From Bacillota bacterium (GTDB taxonomy: Bacteria > Bacillota > Syntrophomonadia > Syntrophomonadales > DTU052), in NCBI GenBank assembly GCA_029781825.1, contig JAKOVY010000110.1, positions 41,938 to 105,937 on the forward strand: a stretch of 64,000 nucleotides of DNA. Reading direction: 5' to 3'. The position numbers and the translations under genes were made by a program. Positions 16,570-26,622 of the stretch are shown one piece after another (position 1 is the stretch's first letter; the number at the start of each line of letters is the position of its first letter). The notes under the pieces were generated by a model. It searched no databases, was not told where the DNA came from, and was given only the letters and a program-made list of their open reading frames with translations.

Positions 16570-16965
16570 GTTCAGATTTCAGGTGGTCGCTCCATCCCCC
16601 CAGCTTTTCTTGAATCCAATTCTGCGCATTCTACCTGCTCTCCCTCAATAGTGCACATTTTATCGCGCGATTTGCAGCTTATTTTCCGGGTCCGGCGTGG
16701 AATGAGGCGGCATTCGGATGAGCGCATGGCATCGGGAATTGCCAGGAATAATAAGATGAGGCAATGTCTAAAGCATTTTGAGGCCCGATTCCTTCCGCAT
16801 GTGGGCCGCAAGAATTCGGGCCAAATCATGTTGAAAGTGCGATGCGGGGGTTTTATTTTTTGGAGAAATTTTTGGGAAAGGCTTGTTTCTGAGGAAGAAT
16901 AACATTTCGCATCCTTCTCCGGGCCTCTTATCTTACCTTTCGACGCCAAGGCTGGTGCCGCCAGT
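16570..16965. other. Intergenic region after the tRNA cluster
   Basis: About 400 bases without a recognisable gene. Open frames on both strands have no SD and low-complexity Arg/Ser-rich translations, so I do not call them. No repeat or clear hairpin was found. Confidence 0.5.
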
Positions 16966-16994
16966 TTGACTGATATATGCTGGGCGTTTATAAT
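16966..16994 (+). promoter_or_regulatory. manC: Promoter of the GDP-mannose operon
   Basis: TTGACT, a 17-base spacer, TATAAT, about 70 bases before the manC start. Confidence 0.82.
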
Positions 16995-17063
16995 TCATAT
17001 TAACACTCCTGCATAACACCCGATTAGCCCAAGTAAAGTCACAATTAAAGAGAGGTGATATTC

Positions 17064-18140
17064 GTGGTTTATGCTGTGATTCTGGCCGGCGGCACAGGTG
17101 AACGGTTTTGGCCATTGTCTAGGCAGGACAACCCCAAGCAGTTCCTGCGCCTCTTCGGAGAGCAGACCATGCTGCAGCAGACGGTGTCACGAGTGGCAGA
17201 TTTGGTTGAACCGGATCATATCTATGTGGTGACTGGACAGCAGTATCATCAGCAGGTTGTGGCTCAGCTATCACAACTCCCACTGCCGAATATCATCTGT
17301 GAACCGTTTGGTCGAGATACCGCCCCTGCCATCGGCCTGGCTGCCGAGTACATTAGTCGCCGGGACCCCGTGGGAACGATGGCGGTTCTTCCAGCCGACC
17401 ATTACATATCCGATGTCCGGGGGTTTCATGAGTGCCTGGCCGCCTCCTTTGATGCCGCTGCCAGCGGGGAATGGTTGGTTACTATAGGAATCCGGCCGTC
17501 GGAACCGGCCACCGGTTATGGGTACATCCGTATGGGCAAGATCAAGGGAGAATATGCAGGCATACCCGTCTACCGCGCTCTGGAATTCAAAGAGAAGCCG
17601 GATATTGAGCGGGCGAGAAAGTACCTTAAGGAAGGCAACTATCTTTGGAACAGCGGAATGTTTATATGGAGAGTGGATCTCATCAGAAGCCTTTATATGC
17701 AGTTTCTGCCCGGCGTTGCCCGGGGGCTGGAGGCTATAGGCAAGAGCCTGGATACTCCGGACCAATCGCAGGTGCTGGTGAGGGAATACCAGAGGTTCCC
17801 TCGGATATCTGTGGATTACGGCATTTTGGAGAAATGCAGCCGGGTGCTGGTGATACCAGCGCGCTTCGACTGGGATGATGTGGGCTCCTGGACCTCCTGG
17901 CAGCAGCACCAGGCGGCGGACGAGAATGGCAATGTCCATCAGGGCCAAAGGGGTGTGTTCCTTGACACCCGGAACAGCTTGATTTACTCGCCTAAGCGGA
18001 TGGTGGCCACCCTGGGGGTGGAGGACCTGATAATTGTGAACACTGATGACTGTCTTTTGGTTTGTCACCAGGACCGGGCCCAGGAAGTCAAAAAGGTGGT
18101 AGAGGAGATGAAACAGGCCGGCTACCATGCGTTTTTATAA
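17064..18140 (+). CDS. manC: Mannose-1-phosphate guanylyltransferase
   Basis: A 358-residue sugar nucleotidyltransferase making GDP-mannose from mannose-1-phosphate and GTP. The N-terminal pyrophosphorylase signature GGTGERFWPLSRQ is intact; EFKEKPD near residue 175 and YLWNSGMFIWR near 195 are typical of ManC. It lacks the C-terminal isomerase domain of the bifunctional enzymes, consistent with a separate isomerase gene downstream. Start GTG 17064 is 8 bases behind AGAGAGG; GTG 17055 would overlap that SD. First gene of a three-gene operon with its own promoter. Confidence 0.9.
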   Translation: MVYAVILAGGTGERFWPLSRQDNPKQFLRLFGEQTMLQQTVSRVADLVEPDHIYVVTGQQYHQQVVAQLSQLPLPNIICEPFGRDTAPAIGLAAEYISRRDPVGTMAVLPADHYISDVRGFHECLAASFDAAASGEWLVTIGIRPSEPATGYGYIRMGKIKGEYAGIPVYRALEFKEKPDIERARKYLKEGNYLWNSGMFIWRVDLIRSLYMQFLPGVARGLEAIGKSLDTPDQSQVLVREYQRFPRISVDYGILEKCSRVLVIPARFDWDDVGSWTSWQQHQAADENGNVHQGQRGVFLDTRNSLIYSPKRMVATLGVEDLIIVNTDDCLLVCHQDRAQEVKKVVEEMKQAGYHAFL

Positions 18141-18167
18141 TTTACAAAGTGAAAGGGATGATACCCA

Positions 18168-19208
18168 ATGATCAATGGATTCTCCGCCAAAGGTATTAAG
18201 CAGATGCTTGACTATATCAATGGTTTGCCTGAACAGCTGGAATACTGTCTGGAGAAGGATTACCGGATACCCACAGCCAGAGGGATATCCAACGTGGTTG
18301 TTGCAGGTATGGGAGGGTCGGCCATCGGAGGGGACGTGCTCCGATGCTGCCTCAACACCAGGAAGTCGGTACCGGTGCTGGTCAGCCGTGATTACCGCCT
18401 GCCGGGATTTGTCGGTCGGGATTCCCTGGTTCTGGCGGTAAGCTACTCCGGCAACACCGAAGAAACCATCAGCGCCTTTGAGGATGCGAGAGCGAAAGGT
18501 GCTCAGATAGCGGTCGTTACCACCGGGGGCCAATTGGGTTCCCTGGCTGAAAAAGCCGGGATTCCTCTCATTACTATTCCGGCCGGGCTGCCGCCCCGGT
18601 CGGCCCTGGGGTATCTTTTTTCACCACTGGCTCTGATAGCAGAGAAGGCTGGACTGGCGGATAGTATGAGTGATGAGCTCCAAGAAACGGCCGCCGTCTT
18701 GAGGGAAATCAGGGAGGAGCTTTATGCGGATGAGCCCGATGAAGCAAATCCGGCTTTTAACCTGGCTCGGGAGCTTAAGGATTGCATCCCGGTGATCTGG
18801 GCTGCCGGCTCCGATTTGGAGGTGGCGGCCATGCGCTGGAAGGGGCAGATTAACGAGAACGCCAAGGCCCCGGCTTATTACAACTGTTTTCCCGAGCTGA
18901 ATCATAATGAGTTTACCGGCCTGGAATGCCCGGAAACGCTGACCAAAAGGATAACGGTGATTATCCTGCAGGCAAGAGAAGAGGACCCGCGGATCGGCCG
19001 CCGGGTGGATATAACCCGTGAAATCCTGGGCGATAGAATCAAGAAATTTTTAACGGTTAAAGCCCGGGGCAGGTCCCGGATGGCTCAACTGTTCAGCCTG
19101 ATGTATACCGGGGATTTTGTAAGCGCGTACCTGGCTGCCATTTATGGCATCGATCCGGTTCCGGTCACCCTGATCGAAGCATTAAAGAAGCGGTTGAAAG
19201 AAAGCTGA
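18168..19208 (+). CDS. Bifunctional phosphoglucose/phosphomannose isomerase (SIS domain)
   Basis: A 346-residue two-SIS-domain isomerase interconverting fructose-6-phosphate with glucose-6- or mannose-6-phosphate. VVAGMGGSAIGGDV near residue 44, SYSGNTEETISAF near 94 and PPRSALGYLFSPL near 145 bind the sugar phosphate; LNHNEFTGLE near 243 contains the conserved His and Glu. The family was defined in archaea and is found in many anaerobic bacteria. Its place between manC and the mutase gene supports the mannose-6-phosphate role. Confidence 0.9.
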   Translation: MINGFSAKGIKQMLDYINGLPEQLEYCLEKDYRIPTARGISNVVVAGMGGSAIGGDVLRCCLNTRKSVPVLVSRDYRLPGFVGRDSLVLAVSYSGNTEETISAFEDARAKGAQIAVVTTGGQLGSLAEKAGIPLITIPAGLPPRSALGYLFSPLALIAEKAGLADSMSDELQETAAVLREIREELYADEPDEANPAFNLARELKDCIPVIWAAGSDLEVAAMRWKGQINENAKAPAYYNCFPELNHNEFTGLECPETLTKRITVIILQAREEDPRIGRRVDITREILGDRIKKFLTVKARGRSRMAQLFSLMYTGDFVSAYLAAIYGIDPVPVTLIEALKKRLKES

Positions 19209-19251
19209 AGAAAAATTTGCGGATTTCCAAGTGGAATATGGGAGGAATGCC

Positions 19252-20622
19252 ATGATAAGCAGGAACATCTTCCGGCAGTATGATATACGGGGCCTTGTGC
19301 CCGAGGAGTTGGACGATGATACCGTACGCAGAATTGCAAAGGCATTTGCCAGCATGGCTGCAGAAAAGGGGTTGCATAAGGTGGTCCTGGGGAGGGACAA
19401 CCGGAAATCCTCACCGCATCTGCGGGAGGTGGCGGTGGAGGCTCTTACCGATTCCGGTTGTCAGGTGATCGACCTGGGGGTCGTGGTAAGCCCGATGTTT
19501 TACTTTGCGGCCCGGCACTTGGAGATTCCGGCCGGACTAATGATCACCGCCAGCCATAACCCCGGGGAGTATAACGGGTTCAAGGTCCTGATCGGGGAGA
19601 ACACCATATACGGAGACGAAATTCAGAGGTTGTACCGCCTGGCACAGGATGGGGTGTTCACTCCCCAATCCCCTAAAGGCAAGGTAACCAATTTGGATAT
19701 CACCGAAGATTATATAAACAATATTAAACAGAGGATAAGCCTGGGACCCCGCCGTTTAAAGCTCGTTGTTGACTGCGGCAACGGAACGGCTTCCTTCTTT
19801 GCGCCCCGCCTGTTTCGAGAACTGGGATGTGAGGTGGTGGAACTCTACTGTGAATCGGACCCTGATTTCCCCAACCACCATCCCGATCCGGTCAAGGTGG
19901 AGAACTGCCAGGACCTGATAAGAGCAGTAAAAAGCGAAAAGGCCGATCTGGGCATCGGCCTGGACGGTGACGGCGACCGTCTGGGAGTAGTGGCTGAGGA
20001 TGGCCGCATTATCTGGGGAGACTTGCTGATGATTCTATACTGGAGGGAAATCCTGCCCCGCCATCCCGGCGTCGACTGCATTGTCGAGGTGAAATGCTCG
20101 CAGGCCTTGATTGATGAAATCGAAAGGCTGGGAGGGCGTCCCCTGCTGTACAAGACCGGTCACTCGCTGATTAAAGCCAAAATGAAGGAGATAGGAGCCA
20201 TCTTTACCGGTGAGATGTCAGGGCACATGTTTTTCGCCGATGAATACTACGGCTATGATGATGCTCTGTATGCCGCCGCTCGTTTGCTGCGCATACTCTC
20301 CAACACCGACCGGAGTATGAGCCAGCTCCTGGCGGATGTTCCCCAGTACTGGACCACACCGGAAATCAGGGTCAAAAGCTCGGATACTGAAAAGTTCCTG
20401 GTGGTGGAAAAGGTCGGGGAAAGATTTCGCAAAGAATACGAGGTTATCGATGTTGACGGAGCTCGCATAATATTCCCGGATGGCTGGGGTCTGGTGCGGG
20501 CGTCCAACACCGGCCCGGAGTTGATCGTGCGTTATGAAAGCCGGACCGAGGAGGGGCTGAAACGGATAGGGGATGAGCTGTGCAGTTTCCTGAGCAGTTT
20601 AGGTTTGGAGATAAAAGTGTGA
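19252..20622 (+). CDS. manB: Phosphomannomutase/phosphoglucomutase
   Basis: A 456-residue four-domain alpha-D-phosphohexomutase of the AlgC type. The phosphoserine loop ITASHNPGEYNGFK is near residue 98, the metal loop LDGDGDRLGVV near 240, the sugar-binding GEMSGHMFF near 323, and the phosphate-binding RASNTGPELIVRYE near 420. It converts mannose-6-phosphate to mannose-1-phosphate for ManC. Start ATG 19252 is 6 bases behind GGGAGG; the upstream GTG at 19231 precedes the SD. With the two genes before it, it forms a full route from fructose-6-phosphate to GDP-mannose. Confidence 0.92.
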   Translation: MISRNIFRQYDIRGLVPEELDDDTVRRIAKAFASMAAEKGLHKVVLGRDNRKSSPHLREVAVEALTDSGCQVIDLGVVVSPMFYFAARHLEIPAGLMITASHNPGEYNGFKVLIGENTIYGDEIQRLYRLAQDGVFTPQSPKGKVTNLDITEDYINNIKQRISLGPRRLKLVVDCGNGTASFFAPRLFRELGCEVVELYCESDPDFPNHHPDPVKVENCQDLIRAVKSEKADLGIGLDGDGDRLGVVAEDGRIIWGDLLMILYWREILPRHPGVDCIVEVKCSQALIDEIERLGGRPLLYKTGHSLIKAKMKEIGAIFTGEMSGHMFFADEYYGYDDALYAAARLLRILSNTDRSMSQLLADVPQYWTTPEIRVKSSDTEKFLVVEKVGERFRKEYEVIDVDGARIIFPDGWGLVRASNTGPELIVRYESRTEEGLKRIGDELCSFLSSLGLEIKV

Positions 20623-20804
20623 AACAGCCCCAAAGAGTGAGATTTTACCGCTCCTCTGGTTTGCTTGGCACCAATGATTGTTTCTAAAATAAATTTGGAA
20701 AGACATGTAAAGGAGGTGTTATACTCGGTATTCCTCGGGGTTGAGTTAAAGGTTGCATTGCTTTGTCCGGGACATGCTACTTTATAATCTTTGGGGGTGA
20801 TGTG

Positions 20805-21977
20805 ATGAATCGCTACTTGATGATTGGTACCTATGTGCCAATTAAGTGTGGGATTGCAACGTTCTCTAAGGATTTAAAGGATAGTCTTTGTTCCCGGGGT
20901 GAAGACGTAAGGATTGCGTCGGTGAGCGACTCCAAGTACCTTTATCCTTTCGAGGTGGTCTACTGGTTAAGCAAGGAGCGGCGTTCCGATTACACCGGGT
21001 GTGCCAGCTGGGTCAACAGGTCGCGTGACATCGATGTGGTTATAATTCAGCATGAGTACGGTATATATGGGGGAGAAGACGGCGAATTTATACTCGATTT
21101 TGCTGCCCGGCTCCAAAAGCCTATCATGCTTGTTGCTCATACAGTCCTTCCTCGACCATCAGCCCATCGCCAGGAGGTGTTTAATCGACTGGCGGGTTAT
21201 GCCACGGCTGTGGTGTGCATGACAAATCGGGCCCGGGACCTCTTGCTGGGACCGGTTTACAGCCTTCCGCCCAACAAGGTTCACGTTATTCCCCACGGCG
21301 TTCCCCAGTTCCAGGCCAAGGACCGGGATGTTCTAAAAGAACAGTATGGATACAAGGGACGACGCATAATTACCACCTTCGGCCTGATTGGGCCCGGGAA
21401 GGGCCTGGAAATAGGAATCAGGGCTTTGCGTCGGGTGGTTGACCGGTATCCTGACTGTCTGTATATCATTGCGGGCAGTACCCACCCCAATCTTCTTAAA
21501 CAGGAGGGGGAGAGGTACCGGGAAGAGGTTATGCGGCTGGTTTCCGAGCTGGGGATGGAAAACAATGTTGTGTTCATTAACCGCTTCCTGGATATGGAGG
21601 AATTGGGAGACTGCCTCTACATGACTGATGTATATCTAAGTCCGTATCCCACCCTTGATCAGGCTGTTTCCGGCACCCTGTCCTTTGCTGTTGGTTGCGG
21701 GAGAGCCACAGTGGCTACTCCTTATGAATACGCCCGTGAGCTTCTGGCAGAGGGGAGGGGTTTGGTGGCCAGGGATGCATCACCTGAGGCTCTGGCTGAG
21801 CTTCTGGATGCGGTACTGGGAGATCCTGAGTTCCAGGCTGCTTTGGAAGCGAAAGCCTGGGAATTTGGGAAGACCTTGACCTGGAACAGTGTTGCAGGTT
21901 ATTACAGCCGGGTAGCCGACGAGGCGATTATGCAATACGGGCTGGAACGTGTTCGGGGAGGAAAAGAACAGGCATGA
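20805..21977 (+). CDS. GT4-type glycosyltransferase
   Basis: A 390-residue GT-B glycosyltransferase. The N-terminus GTYVPIKCGIATFSKDL is typical of retaining GT4 enzymes, the linker carries HGVPQF, and the nucleotide-sugar site includes TTFGLIGPGKGLEIGIRAL near residue 185 and the late Glu-rich segment DQAVSGTLSFAVGCGRATVATPY near 280. Donor and acceptor cannot be told, though GDP-mannose made upstream is the obvious donor. The start is ATG 20805 behind GGGGGTGA. The stop overlaps the next gene's ATG (ATGA). Confidence 0.85.
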   Translation: MNRYLMIGTYVPIKCGIATFSKDLKDSLCSRGEDVRIASVSDSKYLYPFEVVYWLSKERRSDYTGCASWVNRSRDIDVVIIQHEYGIYGGEDGEFILDFAARLQKPIMLVAHTVLPRPSAHRQEVFNRLAGYATAVVCMTNRARDLLLGPVYSLPPNKVHVIPHGVPQFQAKDRDVLKEQYGYKGRRIITTFGLIGPGKGLEIGIRALRRVVDRYPDCLYIIAGSTHPNLLKQEGERYREEVMRLVSELGMENNVVFINRFLDMEELGDCLYMTDVYLSPYPTLDQAVSGTLSFAVGCGRATVATPYEYARELLAEGRGLVARDASPEALAELLDAVLGDPEFQAALEAKAWEFGKTLTWNSVAGYYSRVADEAIMQYGLERVRGGKEQA

Positions 21978-22969
21978 ACTACAGCCATTTGGCGCGCCTG
22001 ACCTGTGATTACGGTATAATCCAGTTTGCGCCTCACGGCGAGCCCGATATAAACAGCGGGTGTACGACTGATGACAACGCCCGGGCCTTGCTGGTGGCGC
22101 TGAATATGGAGGGCTCTCAGCGTGAAGAATATGCCAGCCTTTACTGCGAGGCGCTGCAGAAAGCGTGGCGCCGGGGTGAGGGATGGCGCAACTGGTGGCT
22201 CCCCAACCGGGGATATGTCACCGATCTGGATTCGGAGGACAGCCAGGGCCGAGCCTTTATGGCCTGCTGTTTTGGGGCTGTTTCGGGATTGCCGGGGGTG
22301 TCGAAAGCCTGCCGGGAAATGGCTGCCGATGCCCTGTCGTTTATTGAGACTTTGGAGTTTCCTCGAAGCAATGCTTACGTCTTAATCGGTTGTACGGTCC
22401 TCGCCCGTGAATTGCCGGAGGATGACCGCCGGATATCCGGCATAATCCAACGTTGTGTTGAGCAGTTGACCGGCCTCTACCAGCGATATAATTCGCCCGG
22501 GTGGAGGTGGTTTGAGGACCGCATGACTTACTGCAATGCCATTCTCCCCCACGCCCTTTTTTCCTATTGCGGCATCAAGGCAGACAAGAAAGTGCAGGGT
22601 ATAGCCCGGGATTCACTGATGTTTCTGGGGGACAGCCTGCTGGCGAAGGGATACTTTACCCCTGTAGGTAACCGAGGGTGGTGGACAAAGGGCAAAAAGA
22701 TACCGCTTTTTGACCAGCAGCCGGTGGAAGCCGGTTCTATGATATTGGCCTGCCGCGAGGCTTTTCGCGTAACGGGGCAGAAGGACTTTCAATCCATGAT
22801 GGAGATCATCTGGGAGTGGTATCTGGGGAAAAACATCCATGATCTGCCCCTGATCAATTCTGAAACCGGGGGCTGTCACGATGGGTTAACCCCCGACGGA
22901 TTAAATCCCAACCAGGGAGCCGAGGCCTTGGTAACCATGCTGTTGTCAAATCAATTGCTGCATTCCTAA
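21974..22969 (+). CDS. Six-hairpin (alpha/alpha toroid) glycosidase-like protein
   Basis: A 331-residue soluble helical protein. TTDDNARALLVAL near residue 31, the Trp/Tyr-rich LQKAWRRGEGWRNWWLPNRGY, CTVLARELPEDD and SGWRWFEDRMTYCNAILPHAL-type segments recur with spacing typical of alpha/alpha toroid glycoside hydrolases or epimerases. I do not recognise a defined family and name no substrate. It is translationally coupled to the preceding glycosyltransferase and converges on the GT-GH130 fusion. Such proteins are seen beside GT4 and GH130 genes, so action on a mannose-containing glycan is a fair inference. Confidence 0.6.
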   Translation: MNYSHLARLTCDYGIIQFAPHGEPDINSGCTTDDNARALLVALNMEGSQREEYASLYCEALQKAWRRGEGWRNWWLPNRGYVTDLDSEDSQGRAFMACCFGAVSGLPGVSKACREMAADALSFIETLEFPRSNAYVLIGCTVLARELPEDDRRISGIIQRCVEQLTGLYQRYNSPGWRWFEDRMTYCNAILPHALFSYCGIKADKKVQGIARDSLMFLGDSLLAKGYFTPVGNRGWWTKGKKIPLFDQQPVEAGSMILACREAFRVTGQKDFQSMMEIIWEWYLGKNIHDLPLINSETGGCHDGLTPDGLNPNQGAEALVTMLLSNQLLHS

Positions 22970-22979
22970 TCGGTTTATA

Positions 22980-25900
22980 TTATTCGCTTTCATAAACTGC
23001 TCCCCGGTATTTGCGTCTTATTTCTTCGGGGAGCAGGTCTCCAACCCTGCACGTTGCCATGCAGAGATGGGAGTCGGCGGCACCGTAGTATACCAGGAGC
23101 TCATCATCTTCGTACAGTAAATCTTTGTCTTCAGCCGGAACCGCTCCGCAGGTGAAGACTACGTTGCACACCCAGGCTTTGCCGGGAATGCCTATTTCAC
23201 ATTCCGTTTCGGGCGAAAGCACGGGATTGGGAGAACGGTAGAGAAGGCGTTCCGGATCGCGGGCATCAACCAGCATGACTCCCAGGCGATATACCCGATC
23301 CCTGTCCACGCCGTGGTAAATCATAAGCCACCCAAAGTCCGTTTTCAAGGGCTGGGTACCGGCACCGATCTTGACCGAATCCCACATACGCCCGGAACGG
23401 GGCCCCATGATAATGGAATGTCTTCCCCGAGGTGCCGGGAACTTGAGTTCATCCAGGTACGACACCCAGATACCGGGTTCTATGCGATGGTATATGACAT
23501 AGCGGCCTTTGATCTTCTCGGGAAAGAGAATCGCATCCTTATCCCATACATCTTCAAAGGCCAGGCCTTTCCTCTCCCACCGGTCGAACCTGCGGTTGAG
23601 GAAATCGTCAAGGGAGATGGCGGCGGCTGATACCTGAGCGATAACACCATCATAGGCCGTATACATCATATAGATGTAACCGTCGATTACCACGACCCGG
23701 GGGTCTTCAACCCCCTTTTTCTCCTTTGGACCCAGCGGGGTGTATACGGGGTATGGCAGTCGCTCCAGTACCCGGTAACCATCGGTTATCGCCAGACCTA
23801 TCCGGGATATTTCATCATCTCCATACGCCCGGTAAAGGATATAAACCCGGTCTTTAATGCGCAGGGAAGCGGCATTCAAAACATAGCGCGACTCCCAGAA
23901 ATGCTCTTTGATAGGTGATAATATCGGATTTCCCGGGTAGCGAACCAGGCTCTTGGTCGGGGGGAACGGATAGGTATCCTGGGAGACTGCGACCACATTC
24001 TCAGCTGTTGCTCCCAGCACCGCGGTCAGCAGATCCTCATTGGAACGGCCTTCGCCCACCAGTTGAATGGCCTGTTCATCAACCACCGCAGTGTCATAAC
24101 CAAGGGAGGAAAAGATCTCCTCCAGCAGGTCATGGTTAAACCATCGCTCTTCCACATGGCTGGACAGAGGGGTGGGCAATCCCTGGCCGCCTTTGTAGCT
24201 GTAGCTGGCCCAGGTCCAGGCGGAACAGGGAAGGAAGGTCCCATCGGCCAAGGTCTGGCTCAGCCCATAGGATTGCACCATCAGCTCCAGCATTTTGGCG
24301 GCGGACATCCGGCCGGAAGCCTTTAACCTGGCGACCAGTGCCTCAAAAAATCCGACCAGCAGACGGTGATTGGTGTTCTCCATAATATTGTTGACAGAGA
24401 AGGTGCCGGCCCGGTACCAACCTGCCAGGGAATTGCCGATCTTATCCCCCAGATTCCTGCGTTCGCGGACATAGATTCGCCATAAACGCGAGTAGTTGAC
24501 GGATATGGCTGCCTGGCGGACAACCGACAGGCAGTAACGGAGCCGGGGGTACCGACCGCCCACTCCTTTACTGAGCGGACTGGCCAATATCCGAGCTACC
24601 AGTATATTAAAGTTGGAGGTGGTGAGCAGCCGATACGAACCGTGCATGTCCTGATTTCCCAGGATCAGCGGTTTAAGATCAACCTCCTCCATATCTTCAG
24701 GACTTAAGTTTTCAAGAAGCCACTCCTGGGTCTGTTCGATGAACAGCTGGTTTTCCATCAGACCGGCCAGGCTCACGGCATCTCTTACATCCATATCGGC
24801 CACCAGTTTTTGGACATCATGATAACCCCGGGAGATGATCAGGTTCGAGGCGCGAAACTTAATGAGCATCTCCCGCAGGACATCGCTTTTGACCGCCAAT
24901 ACCCGGGGGAATGAAAAGAGATCGAAAATACCTTTGAGAAGCTGGTCAATCCCTTCTTCAGTGTAGAGATCACCAGGAAGGATTTCTTCCAGTATGTTTT
25001 CCAGGTCAGCCATAAACCCGGCCACACCGGCGACCAGTGCGCGTGAGTCCGCATCGCCGGGAAGGTTCAGCCCCTCGTGAACAAACTTGTTGAAACGGTC
25101 TTGATATCGGTTTTGCAATCGGGTAAATACTTCTTCGATCCGAACGGTCGCATTGCCGGGGCCGACAATGGTCTTGGGAAGTATAACCGGAACCCCGGGG
25201 ATGAATTCCATATAATGGGCCGGTACAATTACCGGTCGGGTATCAAGAGCCGCTTGCCGCCAATCCTCGGATAATCCTTCGCTCAGCATGTAGAACGCCT
25301 GTCTTTGCAGTTCTCTGGCCGCCTCGACCGCACCCGGCGGAAATGAATATTGCTCAATCGGGAGTTTATCCGGGGCTGTGAATGTGCCTGCGGTTGTTTC
25401 GGCCAAAAAACCGGCCATACGCCCGTTAAAGAGGGAAGTCAGGCTGATAAGAAGGTCATCAACCGGTATTTCCTTTTTAAAGGCATATGCCAGCAGGTAA
25501 TTATTGACCACGGCGGCCCACAGATGCGGCCCAAAGCTGAAGCGGCTGGTATAGAATTGAACTTCGTCTTTTAAGTGTTCGGCAATGTCCGAGGGGAGCA
25601 GGGAATCCAACAGATTACCGTATTGACTGCACCCGCTTTTGAAGGACCCGACCAGGTCAATGAATGAAAAAGCCGGATTCATTGGGACATCAGAAACGAA
25701 AGGCCGGCCGAAAACATCCAGGTGCTTTAGGATTTGAGGACGGTTTGACCAGTACTTATCATCCCGGGTTATGCACTCAAAAAGTGACAGGGCGTTATCC
25801 TTGAAGACAAGGTCCACCTTCTCCCGGGAAGGCCGCGCCAGTTTACTTTCAAGCTTTACCTCGCAGACGGCTTTGTTCCAACGCAGGGCTCGGGTTATGA

Positions 25901-26564
25901 GCCAGGGATCGATACCGTAGCCTCTAGTAGTATCAGTCCACAGTCTGATATCCTGGCAGTAGTTTTCCAGGAGGTCGTGGCTAACCGCATAAATTCCGCT
26001 GGTGGGATCGGTAACCCGAAAACCGTAAAACACTTCGAGAAGCGGTCCGGTAAAAAGCACGCCTACCGGGTCTTCCAGCTGATGTCGTTGAAAACATCCC
26101 AGAGCCAGGTCATAGTCTTTTTGAATCGGCAGAGCCAACCTCTTTACCCAATCCGGGCGGAAGCCCCGCCCATGTTCCTGCTTGAGATCTGCAGCCAGCA
26201 CTATCAAATCTGCTTCCAGGTAATTGGCGATCTCAATTAAGGCTCTGATGCTGGCGCCCCGGCCATTAATCCCCGGCGCCAATACGTATTCAAAATGCGG
26301 AATAGGAAGGTTTAATCTTTTAATGGCTTCCAATATATCACTGCCGGCAGGATCTCCGATACAGGCGATCATGGTGTTGGGGGATGGCAAGTTTTCCGGG
26401 TTGCTGCACAAAAGCTGCAGCATTTCCAGGAGCGAGGTCTTCTCGTTAAAAAATGGTATACCAACTACTGTGTCAATATGAGCAAATCCCTCGAGGAGGG
26501 GAATCAATTCGCGGACGGTCTCGCTGAAGTGCTTTTCAAAGCTGTTTAAGCTATTGCTGCACAT
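22980..26564 (-). CDS. Large fusion: N-terminal GT-A glycosyltransferase, helical middle, C-terminal GH130 phosphorylase-like domain
   Basis: A 1194-residue protein. Residues about 30-260 are a GT-A glycosyltransferase resembling glucosyl/mannosylglycerate synthases (VVGIPFFNE, NGRGASIRALIEIA, IVLAADLKQE as the DxD-like region, GYGIDPWLITRAL). Residues about 290-870 are mainly helical and unrecognised. Residues about 873-1180 form a five-bladed GH130 domain (YPGNPILSP, VEDPRVVVIDG with the likely catalytic Asp, WDKDAILFPEK, GAGTQPLKT, HLCMATC). GH130 enzymes phosphorolyse or hydrolyse mannosides. No signal peptide, so probably cytosolic. It converges on the preceding glycan gene and has its own promoter. 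Confidence 0.82.
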   Translation of the reverse strand: MCSNSLNSFEKHFSETVRELIPLLEGFAHIDTVVGIPFFNEKTSLLEMLQLLCSNPENLPSPNTMIACIGDPAGSDILEAIKRLNLPIPHFEYVLAPGINGRGASIRALIEIANYLEADLIVLAADLKQEHGRGFRPDWVKRLALPIQKDYDLALGCFQRHQLEDPVGVLFTGPLLEVFYGFRVTDPTSGIYAVSHDLLENYCQDIRLWTDTTRGYGIDPWLITRALRWNKAVCEVKLESKLARPSREKVDLVFKDNALSLFECITRDDKYWSNRPQILKHLDVFGRPFVSDVPMNPAFSFIDLVGSFKSGCSQYGNLLDSLLPSDIAEHLKDEVQFYTSRFSFGPHLWAAVVNNYLLAYAFKKEIPVDDLLISLTSLFNGRMAGFLAETTAGTFTAPDKLPIEQYSFPPGAVEAARELQRQAFYMLSEGLSEDWRQAALDTRPVIVPAHYMEFIPGVPVILPKTIVGPGNATVRIEEVFTRLQNRYQDRFNKFVHEGLNLPGDADSRALVAGVAGFMADLENILEEILPGDLYTEEGIDQLLKGIFDLFSFPRVLAVKSDVLREMLIKFRASNLIISRGYHDVQKLVADMDVRDAVSLAGLMENQLFIEQTQEWLLENLSPEDMEEVDLKPLILGNQDMHGSYRLLTTSNFNILVARILASPLSKGVGGRYPRLRYCLSVVRQAAISVNYSRLWRIYVRERRNLGDKIGNSLAGWYRAGTFSVNNIMENTNHRLLVGFFEALVARLKASGRMSAAKMLELMVQSYGLSQTLADGTFLPCSAWTWASYSYKGGQGLPTPLSSHVEERWFNHDLLEEIFSSLGYDTAVVDEQAIQLVGEGRSNEDLLTAVLGATAENVVAVSQDTYPFPPTKSLVRYPGNPILSPIKEHFWESRYVLNAASLRIKDRVYILYRAYGDDEISRIGLAITDGYRVLERLPYPVYTPLGPKEKKGVEDPRVVVIDGYIYMMYTAYDGVIAQVSAAAISLDDFLNRRFDRWERKGLAFEDVWDKDAILFPEKIKGRYVIYHRIEPGIWVSYLDELKFPAPRGRHSIIMGPRSGRMWDSVKIGAGTQPLKTDFGWLMIYHGVDRDRVYRLGVMLVDARDPERLLYRSPNPVLSPETECEIGIPGKAWVCNVVFTCGAVPAEDKDLLYEDDELLVYYGAADSHLCMATCRVGDLLPEEIRRKYRGAVYESE

Positions 26565-26622
26565 AGCAAACCTCCTTGAAGCACCTGCTGTGTTATGAGA
26601 TTACGTGTTTAAACTTTCCATT

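Noticed and set aside
16572-16949. Open frames of 125 (-) and 137 (+) codons after the tRNA cluster.
   Set aside because: No SD, unlike any family I know, and the plus frame begins inside tRNA-Leu. Codon use is not protein-like.
20716-20787. A 23-codon frame behind AAAGGAGGTG, before the GT4 gene.
   Set aside because: The SD touches the GTG codon, leaving no spacing, and the GT4 gene has its own SD and start.
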